The notes beneath the pieces were generated by a model, which was not told the origin of the DNA, ran no database searches, and was given only the letters and a program-made list of their open reading frames with translations. This document shows positions 14,793-22,719 of a DNA stretch of 33,056 nucleotides, one piece after another. Position 1 is the stretch's first letter. Every line of letters starts with the position of its first letter. The DNA is from a bacterium. Lineage in GTDB: Bacteria; Patescibacteriota; Minisyncoccia; UBA6257; GWB1-50-10. The translations under genes and the position numbers were made by a program. The stretch spans positions 1 through 33,056 of the forward strand of contig JAKAHO010000002.1 in NCBI GenBank assembly GCA_021814835.1. Reading direction: 5' to 3'.

Positions 14793-15445
14793 GTCTGTTT
14801 TAGAGAATAATTCTTTAAAATGCTCGCCACTCCCTCGTCTTCAACCTGTGGAAACTCCTCGTAGCACTGGCCGACCGCGGCAAAAAAATCCACGACATGG
14901 GGGCACGCCACCTCGTCGGCTTCTCCGCGCACCCGCGCGAGACTGTCCTGGGGAGAAACAGGCACTGCAATGACAACCTTCATTGCCCCCCTTTTTCGCG
15001 CGGATTTTATTGCGACACACATCGTAGCGCCCGTCGCTATTCCGTCATCGGCAATAATGGCAACCTTGCCGGAGAGGTCCCGCATAGGCAATATTTTTCT
15101 GTAGAGCGCGGACCGCGTACGCACTTCTTCATTCTTCTTCTCGATTGTTTTTTGAAACAGTTGTTGCGGACCGCAGACATCCTCATTCATCGTCCAGTCG
15201 AAAAATGATTCATTATCTTCGGTGACAGCACCGACCGCAAACTCATCGTTATGCGGAGGATTCACTTTTTTTACCACAATCACATCGAGCGGAAGCTTGA
15301 GACCCCTTGCAAGTTCGGCAGCAATAACCACGCCGCCTCTCGGCAAGCCGAGAACTACAGCATCAGTACGCGTACGGTACTGTTGCAACAGCGGAAGCAG
15401 TTGAGCTGCAGCCTCTTTGCGGTTCGCAAACAAGGGTTTACTCAT
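14789..15445 (-). CDS. Predicted type I phosphoribosyltransferase
   Basis: A 218-residue PRTase-fold protein of the predicted-phosphoribosyltransferase group (COG1926 type). The PRPP-binding motif is VAIIADDGIATGATM (about 129-143). GLPRGGVVIAAELA supplies the conserved loop and VVKKVNPPHNDEFAVGAV is typical of the group. Members often have unclear substrates. It is translationally coupled to prs by a 4-base overlap, so enzyme and PRPP source are made together. TATAAT at 15464-15469 lies 18 bases before the ATG, with AAGGG between. Confidence 0.87.
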   Translation of the reverse strand: MSKPLFANRKEAAAQLLPLLQQYRTRTDAVVLGLPRGGVVIAAELARGLKLPLDVIVVKKVNPPHNDEFAVGAVTEDNESFFDWTMNEDVCGPQQLFQKTIEKKNEEVRTRSALYRKILPMRDLSGKVAIIADDGIATGATMCVAIKSARKRGAMKVVIAVPVSPQDSLARVRGEADEVACPHVVDFFAAVGQCYEEFPQVEDEGVASILKNYSLKQT

Positions 15446-15463
15446 ATGTGTGGCGCTACCCTT

Positions 15464-15469
15464 ATTATA
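15464..15469 (-). promoter_or_regulatory. -10 box of the PRTase-prs operon
   Basis: TAGTATAAT on the minus strand, 18 bases before the ATG. The short leader holds AAGGG, a possible but distant ribosome site. Confidence 0.45.
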
Positions 15470-15558
15470 CTAGCTTCAAAGATTCCAAACAGTGCATAAC
15501 CGCAGTTTACGCAACCATGAAAAAAGCAAAGAAACGGTTAGTCAGCGTACAAAGTGTA

Positions 15559-16245
15559 TTATTGCAAGTGATAAATCACGTCCTTTCGCTCCGCAACCAC
15601 TCTCCATCCCGCACGCTTTGCGTGGGCATAAAGAATACTGTTTGGATTGAAACACACGGGCTTATCAACAAGCTTCAAAAAAGGAATATCGGCTTCCGAG
15701 TCCCCCACGCCGACAGAGCCCTTAAGTGAAAGTCCATGCTCCTCGACTATACGTTTCAAAAGTTTCGCTTTATCGCGCGCGAGGTCGAGATGCATTATCT
15801 CATTTTTTAATTTTCCCCTTCCGTCCACCTTATATATGCGTCCGTACGAGCGGTCGAATCCGAGCGTTCTGCAAAATTCGTCGACAAGTTCTTTGGGCGA
15901 ATTCGAAATGGCGATGATGTAATATTTCTTGGCACGCAACTCGTGCACAAGGTCGCGCGTGTAGCGGTATACGCGGTTCTGGTGAAACTTCACCACCTTG
16001 CGCGCGATACGAAGGAAGTGTTCGCGGTCCACGCCCGCGATATACGCGTCGAACGCATCGACAACTCCGCGGATATACGCGTCGTATGAACCCTTACGAT
16101 CAAGCCAGTTTTTGTATGCGTCGTGATACATCTTCTCCGCCTTCGCGGGGAAAAACCCGTCCTGAATAAGCGCTTCGGTAACTTCAATAAGAAGACTCGA
16201 GCGGAAAATAGTGCCGTCAATATCGAATATCGCCACTTTCCTCAT
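15559..16245 (-). CDS. HAD-superfamily hydrolase, subfamily IB (phosphoserine phosphatase-like)
   Basis: A 228-residue phosphatase of the HAD-IB group. Motif I is VAIFDIDGTIFRSS (Asp8, Asp10), motif II is IIAISNSPKELV, the conserved Lys lies in KAKLLK, and motif IV is GVGDSEADIPFL. The helical cap resembles the SerB/TIGR01490 proteins. Substrate is uncertain: phosphoserine or a lysophospholipid-type phosphate are options. I start at the second in-frame ATG group (MRKVAIF). The upstream ATG at 16284 lies within the peroxiredoxin terminator, while a TGCTACAAT extended -10 (16252-16257) sits 6 bases before MRK. Confidence 0.88.
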   Translation of the reverse strand: MRKVAIFDIDGTIFRSSLLIEVTEALIQDGFFPAKAEKMYHDAYKNWLDRKGSYDAYIRGVVDAFDAYIAGVDREHFLRIARKVVKFHQNRVYRYTRDLVHELRAKKYYIIAISNSPKELVDEFCRTLGFDRSYGRIYKVDGRGKLKNEIMHLDLARDKAKLLKRIVEEHGLSLKGSVGVGDSEADIPFLKLVDKPVCFNPNSILYAHAKRAGWRVVAERKDVIYHLQ

Positions 16246-16251
16246 ATACAT

Positions 16252-16257
16252 ATTGTA
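16252..16257 (-). promoter_or_regulatory. Extended -10 box, 6 bases before ATG of the HAD phosphatase
   Basis: The minus strand reads TGCTACAAT then ATGTAT and the chosen ATG. It supports the shorter start and a leaderless message. Confidence 0.5.
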
Positions 16258-16286
16258 GCACCAAAAAATACGCCAGCGAGACACAT

Positions 16287-16311
16287 AAAAAAAACCCCGC
16301 GAGGGGGTTTT
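16287..16311 (-). terminator. Rho-independent terminator of the peroxiredoxin gene
   Basis: Arms AAAACCCC and GGGGTTTT (16304-16311 and 16291-16298 on the minus strand) with a 5-base loop end in eight T. It lies 6 bases after the stop at 16318. Confidence 0.9.
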
Positions 16312-16317
16312 CTTGTC

Positions 16318-16923
16318 TTATATCTTGCCGACCAAATCAACTCCGGGTGTAAGCGTTTCTGCTCCTGGCTCCCAGCTTGCGGGACACACCTGTCCTGCGT
16401 GCGTCGCCACATACTGCGCCGCCTGCAGTTTGCGGAGCGTTTCCTTCGCGGAACGGCCGATACTGTTGTCATGAATCTCCACCGACTTAATAACACCCTC
16501 GGGGTTCACGATGAACGTACCGCGAAGCGAGAGTCCTTCCTCCTCAATATAAACGCCGAGCATACGGGAAAGTTTTCCGTTGTGGTCGGCCGCCATCGGA
16601 TACTGAACCTTGCCGATTGCAGGCGAGCTGTCATGCCACGCCTTGTGCGTAAACGCGGTATCCGTACTCACGCTTACGACTTCAACATTGAGCTTCTGAA
16701 ACTCCTTATAGTGCGCCGCCAATTCTTCAAGCTCCGTCGGACACACGAAGGTGAAGTCTGCCGGGTAGAAGAACAACACGACCCATTTGCCGAGCAACGA
16801 CGAAAGACGTATCTTTCCAAGTTCATCGTTATGGGAGACATCGAGCTCAACTTCCGGCAGCGTACGCCCGACCAATGGACACGTGCAACCGCTTACGAAA
16901 CAATTCACTTCTTTGTTGTGCAT
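16318..16923 (-). CDS. 2-Cys peroxiredoxin (AhpC/Prx1 type)
   Basis: A 201-residue thiol peroxidase that reduces H2O2 and organic peroxides in the cytosol. The peroxidatic site is FFYPADFTFVCPTELEE (Cys61) and the resolving Cys180 lies in GQVCPASWEPG, so it is a typical 2-Cys enzyme. Extra cysteines at 8, 13 and 15 (CFVSGCTC) form an N-terminal extension of unclear role. No AhpF or thioredoxin reductase gene is next to it. The promoter TTGCTT, 16 bases, TATACT (16953-16980) gives a leader of about 25 bases. It is a single-gene unit with its own terminator. Confidence 0.95.
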   Translation of the reverse strand: MHNKEVNCFVSGCTCPLVGRTLPEVELDVSHNDELGKIRLSSLLGKWVVLFFYPADFTFVCPTELEELAAHYKEFQKLNVEVVSVSTDTAFTHKAWHDSSPAIGKVQYPMAADHNGKLSRMLGVYIEEEGLSLRGTFIVNPEGVIKSVEIHDNSIGRSAKETLRKLQAAQYVATHAGQVCPASWEPGAETLTPGVDLVGKI

Positions 16924-16952
16924 AAAATATATATTGATTAACTGACGTTTTC

Positions 16953-16980
16953 AGTATAGTAAACCCGGCAGGGAAAGCAA
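16953..16980 (-). promoter_or_regulatory. Promoter of the peroxiredoxin gene
   Basis: The -35 TTGCTT is at 16975-16980 and the -10 TATACT at 16953-16958, with a 16-base spacer on the minus strand. Confidence 0.6.
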
Positions 16981-16985
16981 CAAAT

Positions 16986-17018
16986 AAAAAGCGCCAGTCC
17001 GAATTCCGGATAGGCGCT
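16986..17018 (-). terminator. Rho-independent terminator of the Cys-rich lipoprotein gene
   Basis: Outer stem AGCGCC/GGCGCT (16990-16995, 17013-17018), a 2x2 internal loop and inner stem TCCG/CGGA with a 5-base loop. Five T follow on the minus strand. A second small hairpin (GAGGGC/GCCCTC, 17023-17037) precedes it. Confidence 0.8.
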
Positions 17019-17051
17019 CAAAGAGGGCATGGCCCTCATAGTATATTGTTG

Positions 17052-17372
17052 CTAGCGGCAGGTGTTACAGCTGGAGCCGCACCCGCTGTTGCAGCACCAG
17101 AGGCCCGGCGAACAAAGGTTGTTGATGCAAGTGTAGGCATATCCTGCCGCGGCACACGTGTTCCCGCCTCCACCGCCGCCGCTGTGGCACAAGTTGTCCG
17201 CGCCGCAAGACCAGCCGGCGTCGCAGTAGCCGCTGCCATTCGGCACACAGCAAGCGCTTGCCGGCATGCAACCGCTTCCGCACTCCACCTTGCCGGCCGC
17301 ACACTTCTTGTCCACGGGACCGCACGCCGAAAGGAATACCGTCGCAAGTGCGACCATCAGAAGCTTCGCCAT
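17052..17372 (-). CDS. Cys-rich lipoprotein, 17 cysteines
   Basis: A 106-residue protein. A signal peptide ends in the lipobox LSAC (Cys17), so it is predicted to be lipid-anchored outside the cytoplasmic membrane. The mature part has 16 more cysteines, often in CC, CGxxC or CxxC groups, with a run of Gly at about 72-77. It looks like a small disulfide-knotted domain pair. AAGGGGG just before the ATG is a strong ribosome site, unlike most core genes here. The style (Gly/Cys rich, high GC) differs from its neighbours and may point to transfer. No named family is recognised. Confidence 0.82.
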   Translation of the reverse strand: MAKLLMVALATVFLSACGPVDKKCAAGKVECGSGCMPASACCVPNGSGYCDAGWSCGADNLCHSGGGGGGNTCAAAGYAYTCINNLCSPGLWCCNSGCGSSCNTCR

Positions 17373-17651
17373 GATTCCCCCTTATTCTAAGCGTGTGAAT
17401 TTTCTAACGTGTTAACGTACAACATCTGTAGTATCTACTGCTTCCCGCACATCGTCAAATCACACAACAAAAAGCCCCACCCCGAGTCCGGAATCAAAAA
17501 TCCCTATCTTCATACGGTCCTTATTATATCGCAATAAAGACAGATGTAAGCTTTCTTCCATTCCCGCGTCTCACTGTATGAAGGAGCGCGCAATCAATAA
17601 AAAGGTCGAACGCAAATTTCGTGTCTCCTGTCGGTAACACTATCTATCACT
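17373..17651. other. Intergenic region between divergent genes, nothing definite
   Basis: These 279 bases separate the leftward lipoprotein and the rightward TIG protein, so they hold both promoters. Visible elements are a TAGAAT-like -10 next to the lipoprotein ribosome site, and an open stretch of 19 codons at 17577-17636 (MKERAINKKVERKFRVSCR) with no clear support. No convincing structured RNA is seen. Confidence 0.4.
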
Positions 17652-18650
17652 ATGAAAATACATAATAAATTATTTGCGGTCATGACAGTAATAACACTCA
17701 CTGCGAACATTGCCGGCGTAGCAATGGCGAAGAACGGCAATGGCGAGCGCGACAGCGAAAAGGCTGAACCGCAAACGGAACACATACAAACCGCGCGTGC
17801 CCAATTCAGGAAAGATATTGAATCGACCCGGGAATCGGCAAAGCGGCAGTGGGAGCAGAAGCGTGAATCAATGAAAGAAGCCCTAAGGGACGTGAAGGAC
17901 GAACGGAAGCGCGCAACGATAAGCCGCATCGGGCAGAGCCTGAACGGGATAAATGCGCACGTTCTCGCGCGCTACGCTGAGAATCTGGAACAGCTAGATC
18001 GGGTGCTCGCGAACATCAATATCCGAACAAATCGGGCTGAAGTCCGCGGTTTCGCACTTGCGCCGGTCCGTACCGCGCTCGCACTCGCGTCGACAAGCAT
18101 CGCGACAGCCCGCACGGCAGTCATCGCCCAGTCAGGGAAAGCCTATATTGCGGTTATCAGCTCGTCCACAACCGCCCGAGCGGACCTTACCGCCATCCGC
18201 GATTCGTTGAAGAACGATCTCCGTGCCGTCGAGGCGTTAGTGAAAGCGGCGCGTACCGCGGTCCATGCCGCGGCAATTACTCTTGCATCGGTACAGGGTA
18301 TCGGTGAACGGGATGAGGCGCGGGCAACGAGTACGGTCCCCGTTATTATTCTGCCGACGCTCACGAATATCGCCCCCGCAACAACCACGGCGGGCAGTGG
18401 AAATCTTACGCTCACTATAAACGGCGCAAGATTCTCTTCAAGCTCCATCGTCTATTGGTCTACAGCAGAGCTTCCAACGACATTCATATCTCCGACGCAG
18501 CTTACGGCAACCGTATCGGCAACAAACGTGCTCGCCTCCGGCAGTACCGCCATCACGGTAAGGAACACAAGCTCCACGAGTGGCGCATCAAATGCGATTA
18601 TATTCACCGTCATACCGGCAACGACTTCGACGGCAACGAGCACAATATAA
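17652..18650 (+). CDS. Exported protein with helical region and IPT/TIG domain
   Basis: A 332-residue protein and the only plus-strand gene in the window. Residues 1-26 form a signal peptide ending AMAK. Residues 28-110 are highly charged (Glu, Arg, Lys) and likely helical or coiled-coil. Residues 110-220 are Ala/Thr/Ser rich helices. Residues about 232-318 form an IPT/TIG immunoglobulin-like domain (TNIAPATTTAGSGNLTLTI, GARFSSSSIVYW, AITVRNTSS). The Thr/Ser-rich tail ends at TSTI. It probably sits at the cell surface. CACTAT, 8 bases before the ATG, is a weak -10. Its Ala/Arg-rich composition differs from its neighbours. Confidence 0.85.
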   Translation: MKIHNKLFAVMTVITLTANIAGVAMAKNGNGERDSEKAEPQTEHIQTARAQFRKDIESTRESAKRQWEQKRESMKEALRDVKDERKRATISRIGQSLNGINAHVLARYAENLEQLDRVLANINIRTNRAEVRGFALAPVRTALALASTSIATARTAVIAQSGKAYIAVISSSTTARADLTAIRDSLKNDLRAVEALVKAARTAVHAAAITLASVQGIGERDEARATSTVPVIILPTLTNIAPATTTAGSGNLTLTINGARFSSSSIVYWSTAELPTTFISPTQLTATVSATNVLASGSTAITVRNTSSTSGASNAIIFTVIPATTSTATSTI

Positions 18651-18662
18651 CAAACGACCTAT

Positions 18663-18693
18663 AAAAAATCCGCGCATTATGCGCGGATTTTTT
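18663..18693. terminator. Bidirectional terminator between the TIG gene and the copper operon
   Basis: A perfect 14-base-pair stem with a 3-base loop, A-run on one side and T-run on the other (arms 18663-18676, 18680-18693). It lies 12 bases after the plus-strand stop and 4 bases after the minus-strand cupredoxin stop, so it can end both converging transcripts. Confidence 0.92.
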
Positions 18694-18697
18694 ATAA

Positions 18698-19096
18698 TTA
18701 TCTGAATTGAATGGTCGCGCTATACATCCCCATTCCGCAAAGCGCCTGAAGCTCATCTCCTGCGCGCTGCGCAGGAACTGGAAATTCAGAAACTCCCGAC
18801 GGAGGCAGCATCTTGCGGATACCAAGCGAGGGAATGGTAAATGCCGCGGAACAATCGAACGTGGACCGCGTACGCACGCGAATTATGGTAGGTATTCCCG
18901 CCCTTGCAGCAATAACACTCGGATAATATCCGCCCTTTGCGGTTATTTCAACGATTTGCGCGCCCCCTTCCATATGCGTCGCCGGCGCGGCCCCGGAAGA
19001 TGAAACGCCTGCCGAACTGCGGGTAATAACAAAGGCGCCCACAATGATGCCCGCAGCAAGGATTATCGATGCAATGAGAAATGTGTATTTATTCAT
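18698..19096 (-). CDS. Membrane-anchored cupredoxin-like protein
   Basis: A 132-residue protein. One N-terminal membrane helix (residues 4-25) is followed by a cupredoxin domain of the EfeO/plastocyanin-like type (GYYPSVIAARAGIPTIIRV, then CSAAFTIPSLGIRK, then ALCGMGMYSATIQF). Likely copper ligands are Cys82, Cys120 and Met122/124. It is the last gene of the copper operon, 4 bases after the preceding stop. The start MNKYTF is preferred because the earlier ATG (19141) would overlap the upstream gene by 41 bases and add a non-signal-like extension. It probably binds copper at the outer face of the membrane. Confidence 0.87.
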   Translation of the reverse strand: MNKYTFLIASIILAAGIIVGAFVITRSSAGVSSSGAAPATHMEGGAQIVEITAKGGYYPSVIAARAGIPTIIRVRTRSTFDCSAAFTIPSLGIRKMLPPSGVSEFPVPAQRAGDELQALCGMGMYSATIQFR

Positions 19097-19100
19097 GTTA

Positions 19101-20123
19101 TTAAAATCCAAACACAGGACGAATAATGCCCGCCGCCGCAAAACTGTTCACCATATTCATAATACCGAACGCGATAACGAGCAATCCCGCGGTCTTGAAG
19201 AATACTCCGGACCACTTGCCCTTCCCAAGCTCAACCGAGGTGAAGCTGATGAGCGCGAGTACGGGAAACGTACCGAGCGCAAACGCAAACATCGTCATTG
19301 CGCCCCCGAAAAATGTTCCCGTAGATAAACTGTATACCTGCATCGACTGGGTAAATCCGCATGGCAAAAAGAATGTTGAAGCACCGATGAGAAGCGGCAC
19401 CAAACCATGCTCAAATTGCGCGACGCCCTTCGTTGCACGAGTCAAAAACTTCGGCATATGCGGCTGAAGCCGTTTCGCCCACGGAAAAACCTCAAGAAGG
19501 TTTAAACCGAGCGAAAGCATAATAAGACCGACGACCGTTCCAAGAATGAGCGCCGCAAGCGAGCTCAACGTAAACGCGGACCCGATGAGTCCGATAACGC
19601 CTCCCAGCACAAAGAACGAAATAATTCTTCCTGCATGAAATAATATCTGAGACGTCTTTTTTCCTCCCTCTTTTGCATATTGCGCGGAAACCGAAAGCAA
19701 TAGTCCGCCCACGACCGCAAGACACGATGATACCGACGCAACAAGACCGATGCCGAATGCGGCGGAAAAATTAACATTTTCCGCATTAATAAGATTCACA
19801 AGCCCCGCTTTTTGCAGAAGATAGAACGCTGCCGAAAAGACAAGCGCTATCGGCAACGCATATCGGAACTCGCTCCACTTCGGAACAAAGCGGGTCTTTT
19901 CAATTGTAAGCGTGTAACCGTCTTTTTCTATAACTGCTGAGAGATCGCGCGCGATTGTTTCTGCTGCCGCCTCGGTTTCAACAACCACCTCGGCAGTATT
20001 GCGCGCATCATCTACGCGCACCGAAACAACCCCGGGGACTTCCGAAAGTTTGTCGGTAATGAGCAGTCCGCATGCCTTGCAATGCATTCCCTGCACATGA
20101 AATATATGTTTATTGTGGGTCAT
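19101..20123 (-). CDS. HMA domain fused to TauE/SafE-like (DsbD/UreH-type) membrane protein
   Basis: A 340-residue protein. An N-terminal heavy-metal-associated domain (VQGMHCKACG, residues 10-19) is followed by about seven membrane helices of the cytochrome-biogenesis/sulfite-exporter group, with CLAVVGGLLLS and STFFLPCGFTQSMQVYSLS as conserved segments. Such fusions occur in copper operons and are thought to move copper or reducing equivalents across the membrane. The PCGFTQ cysteine is typical. It starts 2 bases after the copA stop, so the two are clearly co-transcribed. Confidence 0.9.
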   Translation of the reverse strand: MTHNKHIFHVQGMHCKACGLLITDKLSEVPGVVSVRVDDARNTAEVVVETEAAAETIARDLSAVIEKDGYTLTIEKTRFVPKWSEFRYALPIALVFSAAFYLLQKAGLVNLINAENVNFSAAFGIGLVASVSSCLAVVGGLLLSVSAQYAKEGGKKTSQILFHAGRIISFFVLGGVIGLIGSAFTLSSLAALILGTVVGLIMLSLGLNLLEVFPWAKRLQPHMPKFLTRATKGVAQFEHGLVPLLIGASTFFLPCGFTQSMQVYSLSTGTFFGGAMTMFAFALGTFPVLALISFTSVELGKGKWSGVFFKTAGLLVIAFGIMNMVNSFAAAGIIRPVFGF

Positions 20124-20125
20124 AA

Positions 20126-22411
20126 TTATTTAAGATTAAGCGTTTTCAATCTGAGCGAATTGCCGACGACCGACACGCTGCTCCCCGCCATCGCGATTCC
20201 CGCGAATACAGGACTCAAAAATATTCCCCATATGGGATAGAGAGCGCCCGCAGCAAGCGGAATGCCGACGACATTATAGAAGAATGCCCAGAAAAGATTC
20301 TGCCTGATGGTGCGCATGGTGCGTTTCGCAAGAATGTATGCCTGCACCGCCTTTCGCACATCTCCCTTCAAAAGAGTTATGCCTGCGGCCTCCATCGCGA
20401 TATCCGCGCCCGTTGCCATCGCAATGCCGACATTTGCCTGCGTGAGCGCGGGCGCGTCGTTAATGCCGTCGCCGACCATCGCCACATTCTTGCCGCGTGA
20501 CTGAAGTTCTTTTATTTTTGCAGCCTTTTCATTAGGCATCACCTCCGCAATAACTTCATCAATGCCCGCAAGCCTCGCTATATATGCGGCCGATTTCCTG
20601 TTATCTCCGGTAAGCATTATCGTTTTCACGCCTTTTGAGTGAAGCGCGGCCACCGCTTCTTTTGCGCCCGCCTTAATCGTATCGCTGAGCGCGATGAGTC
20701 CGATTATTTCCCCGCTAGAAACAACCGTAACAACCGTCTTCCCCTCATTCTGCAATGCGTCGAAACGTGGAAGTGCCGTATCGTCCGCATTCGGACGGCG
20801 GACGAGAACATCAACGCCGCCCACCTTTCCACGCACACCAATTCCCTCCATCGAGAGAAAATCTTTCGGCTCTTCTAGAGGCACGGAAAGTCTTTCTGCC
20901 TCCGCGATAATCGCGCGCGCAAGCGGGTGCTCGGAATGCCATTCAATACTCGCCGCGACACGCAATACTTCGAACTCGCCTCCGTCTCCCATCGGCACCA
21001 CATCCGTAACTTTCGGCGCACCTTCAGTTATGGTACCCGTCTTGTCGAACACAATCGTATCAACGTGGGAAAGATTTTCGAGCGCCTCCGCTCCTTTTAT
21101 AAGAATGCCGTACTCGGCCCCCTTCCCCACGCCCACAATGATTGCGGTTGGCGTCGCAAGCCCAAGCGCGCAGGGACACGCGATAACGAGTACGCCGACA
21201 AATGAAAGAAGTGCAAATGAAAATGCCTGCGTAATCCCGAGCGGCGAACTTCCCAAAGTAAGCCACAGCGCAAATGAAAGAACCGCAATGCCGAGCACTA
21301 TAGGCACGAATATGCCCGAAATTTTATCGGCGAGCGCCTGAATGGGCGCCTTTGACCCCTGCGCTTCCGCAACCATCTTCACAATCTGCGCGAGCATGGT
21401 ATCCGCACCCACGCGTGTCGCCCTGCACTTCAACACTCCCTGCTTATTAATGGTTGCACCCGTCACACTGTCGCCTGCCCGCTTATCAGCAGGAATCGGT
21501 TCGCCGGTAAGCATGGACTCATCGACAGACGATGCGCCATCTACCACCACGCCGTCCACGGGGACTTTTGCGCCGGGACGAACAATAAATATGTCGCCCG
21601 CGACAAGCTCGGAAACAGAAATCTCCGCCTCCTTTCCGTTGCGGATTACGATTGCGGTTTTCGCCTGAAGCCCAAGAAGCTTTTCTATGGCCTCGCCCGT
21701 GCGAAGACGTGAACGCGCTTCCATATACTTCCCGAGCAGCACGAATCCGATAACCACTATGGTTACATCAAAATATGCGTATTCAGGAAATTTAAAATAT
21801 TCGCGCACCTGCGGAAAAAGCACGATAACGGCGCTGTAAATATACGCAGAAAGCGTACCGATGCCGATAAGCGTATCCATATTGGCCACGCGATAGCGAA
21901 TGAAACGTCCGACTCCCTGCAGGAACGGCATGCCCGCCCAAAAAAGCGTGACGCTTGAAAGCACAAGAAGTATCGCGTTTTTAATCCCCATCGAAACGGG
22001 AATCGTGGGAATTGCGGGAAAATACGCAGCTGCAATCTCAAGAGCCATATTCACAAATACGAGCAACGCAAGGGGAAATACAAAGTTCACCTTTGTGCGC
22101 ATTGCAGAAAGTTCTTCGAGCTTCTCTTCTTTTGCCCGCATATCAGGCCCCTCGTGATGATGCCCCGACATATCCATTCCGGGCGTATGCGCATGGCCAT
22201 CCATTGACTCAAGCGAATAGCCGATAGGACTGAGCTCTTTATTAATAATCTCGAGAGAAGCGGTATTCGCGTCCCCATCAACTTTTACCGTGTCGGTCGC
22301 GAAATTCACATCGACATTTTTCACACCGGTAAGTTTTCCGACGCGCTTTGAAATAATCTGAGCGCAACTCGCGCAATGCATTCCTTTTACCCGATAGGTT
22401 TGTAGTGCCAT
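20126..22411 (-). CDS. copA: Copper-translocating P1B-type ATPase
   Basis: A 761-residue copper exporter. One N-terminal HMA domain (GMHCASC) is followed by a His/Met-rich linker (GHAHTPGMDMSGHHHEG, about 95-112) and eight membrane helices. The metal-site motif is CPCALGLATP in helix 6. Actuator loop TGEP, phosphorylation site DKTGT, SEHPLA (P1B-specific His-Pro) and GDGINDAPAL are all present. It pumps Cu(I) out of the cytosol. It begins 2 bases after csoR and ends 2 bases before the HMA-TauE gene. Confidence 0.97.
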   Translation of the reverse strand: MALQTYRVKGMHCASCAQIISKRVGKLTGVKNVDVNFATDTVKVDGDANTASLEIINKELSPIGYSLESMDGHAHTPGMDMSGHHHEGPDMRAKEEKLEELSAMRTKVNFVFPLALLVFVNMALEIAAAYFPAIPTIPVSMGIKNAILLVLSSVTLFWAGMPFLQGVGRFIRYRVANMDTLIGIGTLSAYIYSAVIVLFPQVREYFKFPEYAYFDVTIVVIGFVLLGKYMEARSRLRTGEAIEKLLGLQAKTAIVIRNGKEAEISVSELVAGDIFIVRPGAKVPVDGVVVDGASSVDESMLTGEPIPADKRAGDSVTGATINKQGVLKCRATRVGADTMLAQIVKMVAEAQGSKAPIQALADKISGIFVPIVLGIAVLSFALWLTLGSSPLGITQAFSFALLSFVGVLVIACPCALGLATPTAIIVGVGKGAEYGILIKGAEALENLSHVDTIVFDKTGTITEGAPKVTDVVPMGDGGEFEVLRVAASIEWHSEHPLARAIIAEAERLSVPLEEPKDFLSMEGIGVRGKVGGVDVLVRRPNADDTALPRFDALQNEGKTVVTVVSSGEIIGLIALSDTIKAGAKEAVAALHSKGVKTIMLTGDNRKSAAYIARLAGIDEVIAEVMPNEKAAKIKELQSRGKNVAMVGDGINDAPALTQANVGIAMATGADIAMEAAGITLLKGDVRKAVQAYILAKRTMRTIRQNLFWAFFYNVVGIPLAAGALYPIWGIFLSPVFAGIAMAGSSVSVVGNSLRLKTLNLK

Positions 22412-22413
22412 AG

Positions 22414-22680
22414 TTATTTTAAATCGTATATGCGCAATAACTCCTCGGCGGTCTGCTCCTTATTCTCATGGATTTTATGCTCCACGCAGTGATACAGGTG
22501 GCCCTTCAGCAATGCGTGCTCTGCGCTCCGCAGGAGTCCTATTGCCGCATGGGTCTGTTGGATGATCTCAGGGCAGTAGGCCCCGCCCCCTATCATCGTA
22601 GACACCTTGCGCACAAGCCCCTCCGCCTGCTTCACCAACTTCTCCGCCTTCGCTTTGTCAGCGGTTATTATATGTTTCAT
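22414..22680 (-). CDS. csoR: Copper-sensing repressor CsoR
   Basis: An 88-residue all-helical CsoR/RcnR-family repressor. The Cu(I) ligands line up exactly with the classical C-H-C set: Cys36 in AYCPEII, and His61 and Cys65 in GHLYHCVEH. When Cu(I) binds, the tetramer leaves DNA and the operon is expressed. It is the first gene of csoR-copA-HMA/TauE-cupredoxin. The promoter and a dyad covering the -10 lie just upstream, consistent with autoregulation. Confidence 0.93.
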   Translation of the reverse strand: MKHIITADKAKAEKLVKQAEGLVRKVSTMIGGGAYCPEIIQQTHAAIGLLRSAEHALLKGHLYHCVEHKIHENKEQTAEELLRIYDLK

Positions 22681-22719
22681 ACCTAGTACCTAGTGTATAG
22701 GTTCAATATGTTTCGTCAA
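22681..22719 (-). promoter_or_regulatory. Promoter and CsoR operator of the copper operon
   Basis: The -35 TTGACG (22714-22719), 16 bases, and -10 TACACT (22692-22697) lie on the minus strand. The dyad ACCTA-N5-TAGGT (22688-22702) covers the -10, and a direct copy of ACCTAGT (22681-22687) adjoins it, next to the ATG. Position and symmetry fit repression by CsoR. Confidence 0.65.

Noticed and set aside
16246..16284. N-terminal extension of the HAD phosphatase (start at 16284)
   Set aside because: The earlier ATG lies beside the peroxiredoxin terminator T-run, and the -10 box falls inside the extension.
17469..17500. Plus-strand AAAAAGCCCC...GAGTCCGGAAT stretch resembling the terminator at 16986-17018
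   Set aside because: Some shared bases but no stem can form; not a convincing repeat or terminator.
19097..19141. N-terminal extension of the cupredoxin
   Set aside because: It overlaps the upstream gene and spoils the membrane anchor; MNKYTF fits better.
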